Of a stretch of DNA of 64,000 bases, positions 50,039 through 61,200 are shown piece after piece; the first letter of the stretch is position 1; every line of letters begins with the position of its first letter. The stretch is from contig CM072873.1 of the NCBI GenBank assembly GCA_036937835.1, positions 10,540,501-10,604,500 of the forward strand. Reading direction: 5' to 3'. The notes below the pieces were generated by a model that saw only the letters and a list, made by a program, of their open reading frames with translations, was not told where the DNA came from and did no database searches. This DNA comes from Pampus argenteus (taxonomy: Eukaryota > Chordata > Actinopteri > Scombriformes > Stromateidae). Both the position numbers and the translations under genes were made by a program.

Positions 50039-52231
50039 TCACTTCTGTCCGAGCTGGGAGAGCTGCAGAGAGGAGGAAGAGGTCAAAACATCAGTGTGGT
50101 TTTGAACGACACGATAAAGCTTAACATTAATATTTTACAAAATGTTGAACCGTTATTTTTTTGTTGACTTTACATTGTTTTTACTTCTGTTTTAAGGAGC
50201 AGGTGGACAACTCACCTGTTTGATAAACTGTGCAGCGTTGAAGAGTTCACTGCAGCCGTAAACAATCTTCTTCCCCTGTTTAGACTGAACACACACACAC
50301 AGACAGAACAACATCAGCACCTACCCTAACCCTAACACATCCTACATCCTACAACACAACTGTATCAGCTAACTAATATTTCACAGTAAAAGCAATAGCG
50401 GAAGTACTAATACAGTAATATCACTATGTTACTTTAAATCACTTCTTAAAACATTTTTTTACTGGTTACCCTATGAATATGTTTCATGTTTTTTCTGAAC
50501 TTTTTTTGATACTTATCAAAAATTATTCAGGTAAAGCACTTTGTAACATTATGAAAGGTGCTGTACAAATCAGCAGTATTGCAGTACCTTGGCATAGTCC
50601 ACCAGGTTTTGGTACTCAATGTAATTTCCTCCTCCCACCACGAACACGATGGCCTGAAACACAACAAATTAACACACATCAGTAACTGACTTACATGTGA
50701 GATTTACCGTTATTCATCAGCCAGCATACACTTGTATGTAAAATGTAAGTACCGGTAAATGTAGCAAATTATAATGCTGTATTTCTACTTTACGATTTTG
50801 CATTCAGGACTTTTTAAAAAATGTGTATTTTTACAGAAGTCAAAGACCTCAATACTTCCTCCATTATTACCACAGCACACTGTCTGTTGGTGTTGAAAAC
50901 TGCCTTGTGCATTAATGGCATAATAAAAAATTTGATGTAAAACTTGTACATTTATAATTTCTATCTCAGGTGAGCAAAGGTTAAATCCAATTCGGGCAGG
51001 ATGTCTGATGAGCTGCTCAGTATCATTTCCAGTCTGTCTTGTATTTCTTCTTCCACTTGTGTTTATCCTGGATACGACTTGCACTGAATCAAATCAATCA
51101 CATAATTGAACTAAAGTCCAGAAACTTTGCTCACCTCCTGAAATGGGTTCTTGTTCCTGGGAATGGAGCTATAGAGGAAAAAGAGGAGGATGAAGATGAG
51201 TGAAGATGATTCCTGAGTCAGATGACAGCAGTCAGTGTTTTACTGATTGATACATCAGTAAATCAGTTTGATAAATATGGGCCCAGAAGAGATTATTTAT
51301 TTGCCTGGAATGAAGTGTATGTTTGAGTAATACCTCTCACTGCCTCGCAGCATCTTGGGGTCAAAGTATCGATAGTCGTCTGTTTCCTGGAAGATCAGAC
51401 AGAAAGGAAAACATCAGTCAGTCACTTCCACACTAATCATGTCTGTATTATTTGCACCTTCCTTGTATATAAAATAAATAAATAACTAACAGTCATGTCA
51501 GAATATCTCTTATCTGCACTTTCTGATCAGGTTAATCTGTTTCTTCATTTGTTTTGCTTTTTCATTTGTTTTTTTTTTTTTCTTTCAAAGATGACTGAAC
51601 TATTTCCTGTTGGGCTCCTCCAGGATTTCACCAATTTCAATTCAAGACTTTTTAAGATGTTGTTTAATACCATTAGTTATCTAGCTCAAGAAGCTAACAG
51701 AAGACGACGACTTTAGCAGGAAAGCTAATTTTGATTGTTCTTGTGTTGTGTAGCAGTATGCTGTCAGGCTATGTGTGACTGTCTGCTCAATTTATTATTT
51801 TTAATGTATGAAACAAGGACTCCAGCTATGTAAGCAGATGAAGGAACAGTTTAATCAAAATTCTGATTTTTTTTCCCCTTAAAGTAGAACACAAGACAAG
51901 TAGATATAACAAATAGACAGTTTTAATAATTTTAATTGGACTAAACAATTTCCTGTAGCACAATCAACTGTCACACCAGTCTCACTGTATTTTATAGATG
52001 TAGAACATCTCCTACTAGCCGCATACACATACAAAAAAAACCTAACAACTAATGATAAAACTTTAATACTTACTTACTTACCTTTTACTTATTTTTTTAT
52101 TTTTTATTTTTTTTGAAAAACTGAAACTTGCAGATGTCCTGATTTTACCCATCATATCCCCATCCCACAATGCAGATATAACCTCAAAATTTAGAGGAAC
52201 AAAAACAGGAACATTTATACAACATGAATGT

Positions 52232-52278
<47 letters not shown>

Positions 52279-55200
52279 TACTGAGGACAATCTGATAGAG
52301 GGAGAATGTGCTCTTCTATTTCTTTCATCCTCATCCCAGTCTTACCCCCCCCCCCCTCCTCCAGGTTTACAACAACAGGATCTTTGTTAGTCGTCTGTAA
52401 CTCCAGACGCTGAGAAACCTGCACAGTGTGTGTGCTTTTGTGTGTGCTAGCAGGGACAAATGACTACATGAGTTGAGCAAAATCAAAAATTTCACTGCAT
52501 CACCTTCATCATTTTCATCACCACCACAGGTCTGTGGCACGTGTGTGTTTTAAAATGTGTGCTGGGAGCCTCACATGTGAGAATAAACAAGAAGCAGAAA
52601 CATAATAAACTCTCCATTGTGATCTGTAACATATTTTTAAGATAGTTTATCACACAAACAAACTTACCGGGTGTGACTTCATCTCCATCAGGTTGTCCAG
52701 GATCCGAGTGACTGGAAGGTTCTGGCAGAGAAAATAAAGTAAGTTTACTTTTAGAGCTAAAAGAATTAGGTGACTAATCAATTAGATGATTGACTATTTT
52801 TATGAAATATAATTTTTTAAATTTTTTTTAATCTCAGTTCAAATGCATATACACTGAGAACAGACAGTGAGGAAGGAGACAACTTAAAGCATGTGCAAAA
52901 CAATATAAATGTTTTATATTTTTCCTCTTCTTCTCAGTCATGCTGCCATGAAGAGTTCTTTGTTTTTCAGGTTAATTTCATTTTCAGCAGAATCTGAAGA
53001 AATATGTTTTGTTTGGATTTTGTTTTTATTCTAAAAAATCTTGGTTCTTAGCAATTCAAATATTGTGAGAGTGGAAGAAGACAGTAAATATAAGCTCCAT
53101 CCAGACTAACTGAGTGTGTAATGTTCTGGCAGCTCTGCAGAGCATCATGGTGTGACTCTGTGCTGGGCTCAGTTCAGCTACTGTATGAAGAAAACAGACA
53201 CCACCTATGCGCGCGTGCGCTTGCGTGTGTGTGTGTGTAATGGTTATAAATTACTTCAGGAGTTCTGTCTGTGCCGGTTTCACGTTAAAACACTTAATCA
53301 TCAACATCGTTGTCATCATCACCACTGCTGTCCAGGAACTAAGAGTACATCACATTAGGTACGCTTGATTTTAATTTTTTAAAGATGTTTTTTTTTAATA
53401 AACAGTGGAGAAGCAGACGGGAAACAAGGGAGAGACAGAGGGGTATGACCCCTGGTGGATTTGAATCAGGGACGTTGAAGTTATGTGGCATGTCTTGTAA
53501 CCATTCGGCTATCACGGTGCTCCAGGTACGCTTAATTTAACCTCCTGCAAGACACAGAAGTGTGGAGCGTGGTGTTCTGGTGGTGGTACCTGCTGCAGAG
53601 TGTGGAAGAATGTTTAGAGGCCGGTTGCCAACTGTTACAAGGCACAAGGCGGTGACAACAGAAAGAAAGACATGATGAAGGGAAAAAAAAAAGTCTAATA
53701 AATTATCCTGTGTCTTTCTCCTCAAACATGGCTATCCTGAGAATCCACTAAACAAACAAAAGCTTTTAGATTTATAGAAGCTGCCTTCTGAGTTTAGATT
53801 TGTTTCACTTTATCTTTGGGGACATTTTATGCCTTTATCAGATAGTGTTAGCAGTAGACAAAATACTGGAAACGAGGGATAGAGAAATATATAGTATGAC
53901 ATGCAACAAAGATTCTTGGTGTGATAATCGATTAGTCGATAAAAAAATGCCAGAGTAATCGATAATGAAAATACTTGTTAGTTGCAGCCATAATTGTATT
54001 TCAAAATAGTGTTGTCAATAATCCAAAACCTAAATCCAGTGAGCATGAATTTCTGAAGCCACGATATGAATGTAATTTGATTTACAGCTAAAAACAATCA
54101 GTAATCGTTTAGTTGATCAATAGCGAAGCTGGATCAACAATTAGTACCTGTGTTTATGTGTGTAGATGCTGTGTGGATGTACTGCAGGTCAGAAACTGTT
54201 TAACTCACATGCTGTTTGAGCACCAAGTTCTTCACTCCCTCCATGACGAACTGAGAACCAGTATTCATCACTCTGGAAAACAGCCTGCAGAGGAGAGAAG
54301 AGGGAGGAGGGAGGAGGGAGGAGGGGAGGAAACAAGGGAGGAAGAGAAGAGGAGGACAGGGTTAGGCTGGTAGTCTGAACACAAACTCAATGAATAAATG
54401 ATTACTGATACTACTAACGTTGACACTCCTCTATTCGCAGCAATTACTGTTACTACAGTTACTACAATAATACTCCAACTATTATGACAATTATTGCCAC
54501 TGCTGTACAATATTCTATGAACATGTATTTAAAAGTCAAGTTTAAAGAAAATTAAAATGACTGATACCATTAAACAGTTTGGAAATAAAAACTAATAATT
54601 AAAGTGATTTCTGAAATGATGATGATCAATTAAATGCCTCAGTTCAGAATATCAAATACTGGTCTCAGTGTGGACACAGCATTTACAACCATCACTCTCC
54701 ATCAGGATAATACATCAGTATGGGCTGCTACAGTGGAAAGCACTGTAATATCCACTAATAACCACTGTCATCACAGTTACAGTGATCAAATGCTTATATG
54801 GATCCAAAGGCTTTGGACAGAATAATTTCTATACAAATGCTGTTTAAATAATTTACTTATAGTAATCAAGTAGTCCGCTTACAGCGTTACACTTAAAAAC
54901 ACTCTGAGGTGATTATGATTGGAGACCTTAACATCAATGTCCCAAAGAAAGTTTTTTTTTTCTGCCATCTATTTGCACACGAAAGATTCAGAAGTCTGTA
55001 TTTAATTGTCACAACTCAAAATCAGATCTCTAAAAGACTGCAGCAGTGAGGAACTGAGCTGATCTTTAAGGGATGTGGATTGGTCTCTAGTTTTTAAATG
55101 TGTAGAGCTGGATAAAGCTTGGGGATATTTTAAATCATTGTTTCTGGCAGCTATTGATAAACCTGCCCCAGTTAAATCAGTCTGAATCAAAATCAGAACA

Positions 55201-58200
55201 GAACCTTGAATTAACACATTATGAAATTTTAAATACAAATATAGGGAATCTACAGATGAGCGAATATAAAAAAAAGATAAAGATAAAGAAATCCAAGACA
55301 GAAATCTTCCCACATTCTTACTGGTGTGAAGTAGTAAAAAGAGTGTAAACATGATAGATGACAGAACATGATAACTTACGACGTGTTCATTATCAAACTT
55401 CATAGAAAGGTTCAAATATGAACAATTAGACAGTTATTCAATATCACACAGTCTTCTGTATGAATATCAATTCAGTTTCAGAAAACTGCGTTCTACAGAT
55501 ACACGTCTGCTCTGTCTAACAGATCACATCAGAAAAAGCTTATGTGGGAAACCTATTGTGGTTATGATGGATCTTCAAAAGGCATTTGTCTCTCTTATTA
55601 TTTATTATATTGTCTTTTATGTCTGAATGTATGTTTTGGACTATTTGAGTATGCTTTCATTTGATGATCTAACAACATTTTAAAGAAAATTTAACCAAAA
55701 CCTGCCACAAAAATATTATTCTATATGATTGTTATTTACTTACCCCATAGGTTTGACTCCACTGTTTCCGTAGTTGGCTGGAGTGGCGGCCATCTTGGTA
55801 AACGCCCTGGAAAGGATGAGAGGGATCCGAAATGACTCAACAAGAGCGGCTCTTCTTTTAAACAGCGAATTACATTCTGCTTTGTCAGCTTTAGTATCCA
55901 GACTACACATCTAACTACTTTTCTTCATTCTTCAGAGCAGTGACAGAGACAACCAGACCTGATAAAATATAAGACAGTATGGTTTAATCTAATATTTGCA
56001 GTAAACTGAGTGAACTGAAAGAAAAAAACTGCTGCTGTACTCCATCGGACAACTTTAATACAACAGCAGTCAGACTTACTTCCACTGTTTGATGTAGTTG
56101 AGAGGTGAAAGGTCACAGCCTGCATCCATCAGAGCTGCCTTATACTGCTCCAAGTCAGACTGCAAAACACACAAAACAACCGCATGAACTCCTGTAAGAA
56201 CCACGAATAACAGAGAAACAGTACGAGGCATGATGCGAGGGGTGAAAAATAACAATCCCCAGTTGCAACTTCATATTTGTGAGAATTAGCAACAACAATA
56301 TCATCAAAAAATGACCCCATCTTTAGCATAATCAATAATGATGATAATCACCACTTGCGGCCTTAGTATTAATATAGGGAAGTGCTTCCCAACCTGAGGG
56401 TGTGGACCCTTCAAGGGGTCACTGGATTAATCACTGTATTTTACTAGTAGACAATTCAACGTGTGACGAGGGGTTCACAGGACAAAAAGGTTGGGAACCA
56501 CTGACATAGGAGACTTAAATCATGTGATCAGAATTCAATCACATTACACACAATCTTAAATGTTAACAACTCAAATAAACATACAATAGGGAGGCAACAA
56601 TATAAATATTGATTTATCTTTCTGAAAAACAGACACTTTGCAATGAATGTAAATAATGTAACAGTATATGAGTGGTACAAACTGCAGCCAACTTTTAGCA
56701 TGTTAACATGATAATATTTATATAGCTTATAGTTTATATATTTATATAAATGTAACAGTGGCCACACCACTCTGAAGAATTTAAATAATGTTGGTATCAG
56801 TGCCAAAGTTATCGTCATGCTGGTTTGACGCTCTGCCTCTTTAACCCCACCAAAGAAGTACATGAGCGGCAGAACTTTCTATTTCCTACATACTGCTAGT
56901 GAAGGTGACGTAGGTTGTATCATCTACAATTTTCTCTTCAATATGCTCCCAGCTGGCAGCTCAGCAGGAGCCACTGAGGGATTACTCAATTACCACGTGA
57001 GAGTGAATGTGTGTGTGGTTGTTTTTCTACTACTGAAATCCCACCACATTAGACAGAAACCAGAGCACCACCTCAGAGACTGTAGCAGATAGAAGGAGGA
57101 GCGAGGAAAGAGGGAGAAAAGGGCGAAGGAGAGGTCTAAGAAAGATCAAAGTATGGAGAAAGAGACAAAAAGAAATAGACAGGAGGCTAAGAGCTGGTCA
57201 CAGAGAGAGAGAGACCAGAGATGACGGGAAGAGGGAGAAATAAGAGTGTGTGGTGACGGAGGATGGGCAGTAATCCCAGGGTGATCCAAGTCTCAGGTGC
57301 ATGAACGATGAAAGAGGGATGAAAGAAAGAGTGAGGCTCATTTCTTGGCAGAGGAAAGCTGTCATGTCATCCGTCAGCAGAGGAAGCGGGGGACAGAGAG
57401 GCTGGCGAGCTCAAAATCACAAGCTTCTCTTAAAAAAACAGATTTCAGGAACGTAGAACAACAGTCCCTAAAACTTCCACTCAGATGGTGAAATCAGAGC
57501 CTGGTCAAGTGTGTGGAGATCTTTTTTGATTCTCCCTTAAAATCTCTTTTTTCATTCTTCACACAACTACTACTGTTAATAAGCCATTTAAAGGACTGTT
57601 CCAGTGTGTTTTCAGTACAGTACATACTACATGCTCACAACTTATATTACTGACAGCCATTTCACAATTTATGAAAGTTTTCCCTTCCTTTAAGGGGGTC
57701 ACTAAAAAGTCAGAGTAGATAACCCCAACAGATGTTTTTTTTGCAGAGATAACGGCACTACTGATTAATAGCCATGACTGGATGAGATTTCTTGCCTCTA
57801 AATCTTGGCCTGCACTGTGCTTTATGAATATTGAATGATCAGTGACTGAATGATTGGACACCAGTGACAGACTGCTTCTGAAGGTTTGGGGGAAAACGTT
57901 CTTCAGGTGTTCTCTGCTCTTGACAGACTTCAATGAGTTTTTTTTTCAAAAGCTGGAGACTCTTCGTGGAAAAAGTGTGAACATTTACAAAATGTGACGT
58001 CCAGTTATTTAACAGCAAAGTAAATCTAATTACAATCACAGTCCCTGTCATTTCATAAAGGATGAGAGTTGGTTTCTGCCAAACTAAATCTGGTCCAGCT
58101 GTGTCCCTTTTACAGTGACTCTAACCAGGACTCTGTTTTCTGAGAAGTTGGCGTTTTGGCTCATGATGAAATGATAAATACAGTAGAGCCAAGAAGATGC

Positions 58201-61200
58201 TTCTCATAAAGCCTGTCTATTGATCAGCATAATGAGGTTTTGAGGACATGGAGGGCACAGCGGACTTGAAACCATTTGTCTAAATCATTTCTACTGTTCC
58301 ACAATCCACAGTTGATGATGTAAGCATCCTCTGTGGTGTTTTATTTTGAGTGTTGGTGAGGACGCCTGGCCAAGGCGATGGGAAAATCTGGAGGACTGTC
58401 ACCTGAGATGTAAAGTGAACTTTTGTTTGAGTAAGATGTTCTGATGAACACAGATCTCAAGGAATTTCTGCCAATCCCACAACTAAAGGCTGTCTCTATA
58501 CCCACAGATGAAACCACCGGCCTAATGCTTCACAGGTCTTTAGTTCCATAACTGTGCTCACGCTGACATAAGCCGAATTTATGAATTTAAAACATGGAGA
58601 AGACGTCCAAACGCAATTTATCAAGGGTGATTACACATGACAAAGTAAAAAAAATGTCTGGCAACGTGACTATGATTTAAAACTTGTCACCATAAGAAAG
58701 TAGTAGTCCTCAAATGTCCTATAAATGAAATGATAAATGATATGAAATGTATAGTTCAGTCTGGTTCAATGAGTTTCTTTCTGATGCAATTTGGTTCTCT
58801 TGGATTTTTCTCTGTGAGAAAAGAAACCGAAGCAGGAGGAACACGGACCAAGTTTACTAACCTACACACAGATTTGGACCGGAACAAACAAACTATAGGA
58901 TTTAAAATGGCTGTACTTGGTGCATTATGGAAGATACTGAAGCTTTGATGCTCTCAATCCATTTGTTTGAATCTTTTTAAATCATGGTTTCCAGATGATA
59001 CATCCTACTGACTTGGTGATCCTCTGACTTCCTCTAGTGCCGCCATGAGGTTGACATTTTACATCTTCATTGAACAACAAATTTGCTACATATATTCATG
59101 TTCCCCATGTAATAAACTGATAAACTGTAATAACTTCGGAGATCCTATAAATTCTTATCTGGCGCATTAGGTCAAAATTTCACTTCATCCAATATTTAAG
59201 CATGACTTTAAACTCTAATTTTATGTTTAAAAATCATGGCACAAAAGTACATAACTTGCCCTTGAAGTTATGTTGAACAAAACAAAAACACAAAAATGTG
59301 AATCAGAATGCAGCACAGCCGCCATCCGTGACCTTTATCCCTGAAGGTGACGGTGTTAAAAGTCTGTTGGGTTCAGAGGAAAGCTGCTCCATCTCTTAAC
59401 TCCAGAGGAGAATGAGGACCATTGTGTTGCTGTGGTTTGAATGTCTTCCTGAGATCCTCTACTTTCCTCAGTGTCCTTGTTTTGTTTTTAGAAGTAAACA
59501 GTGAACCGCAGGACGATCTCAGAGGGTTCCAGATTCCCCACAGTCAGCTTTCCCTTTTCAGCTTGAGGTTTGATTTTGACAGAACTAAACCACAGAGGCA
59601 CAACAAATTAAACCACAACCCCTCACGTCACCATCTCACCACTGAACGATCCCTGCTCTCACACAAATTCTAATTCATCACACAAAATACTTAATACTCA
59701 CATAAAAATACCTTCAACTCTAGATCTATTTCTCTCAAAGGGTTATGACTAGAAGGCTTGGGAATGCATGTCATACCCAGAATACAAAGTTTCAGCTGTT
59801 TTCAGTGATTTGATTGGTACTTGCTGTGGATAGGTTATCCATCACAATGCTCAATTTTTCACCCTTTAAAAGAAATCATTTATGACTTTCATTATCATCA
59901 TCACGTGTATCCAAACATCCATGTGTGTCTCTTGGGTTTACTGATGCACCTCCAAGGAAAGTTTTCTAAATGTCCACAAAGTTCAAGGAAGTCTCAAGAC
60001 TTTAAGTACCGTATATTTTTTAAAGATATTAAGTGAAACCAACAGCTGCCTGAAGGAAAGGAAATCAATCTAAAACTCGGATTGTTTGGAAAATGATCAG
60101 GGGGAAAAGCAAAGCAACCAGTCTTAAGACCCATCTCTTTTCTTCACCCTTTTGGTACTCATCATGAAGATATGACTGGTCACAGTCTGGTTTTATTATT
60201 TATTTGTTCTCTGTGCAATGATGCTGTGTTTTAATGATTTTTATTTATTCTATTCAACGCTTATATTGATTCTTATAATTATGTCTGTTTTTATGCCTCT
60301 GTAAAGCACTTTGGTCAACATTTATTTTTAAATGAGAAATACGTCTCTCTATACAAATTGACTTGGCTTTACACCAAAAAAGTTTACAACTAAATCAGTG
60401 GTTGCCAACTCATCATTGGTAATTGTGGTATACCTGGCCAAATAGAAAGCCAAAAAGAGTTGACCAATAACCAGACAATAGAAGGTGTGAAAGTTGGATT
60501 TTTTTGTTTCTGAAAATTACAAAAAGGGCCCGACAAAACCCTGACAACCAGTTCTGATGTCAGAAAGGGGGAATTGTTATTTGATGAGCAGTTCTGATAA
60601 AGCATACCAGTAGGTTAAGCGACATATTCAGGACATGTCCAAGTGTATATTTATATTCTGAACCAGGCCGTTTCAGGAAGCTTCCTCCGGCTCCAGAGGC
60701 CACGTAAACAAACTAAGGTAGAAGGATTTTACTACAGAGACAGGGAGACAGTCAAGTTCTCCTGTGGTTCCTTCTGCACAGATGTGCAGATTTGACTAAA
60801 AGAACAATTGAGAAATCAGAGCCAAGTGGTGACGATTTTGGTTAAGCCGGTGTACGGGTGGTTTAGCGGAGTCCACAACGTTCTGCGTCAAGTATGACGA
60901 CAGGAAGAACAACACACTCCAGACGACAGCCTGTCCACATTCATCAGAGCAGTGGTCTGGAAACAATCCGATTTTGGTGAGTTTTTGGGGGTGGCAAAGT
61001 CACACTGGAGCAGATTTTAAGTGAAAATACGTTGTTTGATATGGAAAATATTTTAAGTTGTTTTCTTAAAGAGCCAGACTTCACTCATGGTTATTATTAG
61101 TTACACTTTTTCGACAGATGTATAATATTGAAACCATTCTGCAAATTTTTTGGTAAATATTTTGAATGTGACATGACGTGTTATATAAAAAGGGAACAGA

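Noticed and set aside
53440..53530. Possible tRNA gene (A-box and B-box present)
   Set aside because: No cloverleaf can be formed by eye, the head is diverged and a SINE body and tail follow.
55002..55415. 137-aa open frame on the minus strand
   Set aside because: It is antisense to the LINE fragment whose endonuclease and RT motifs are on the + strand.
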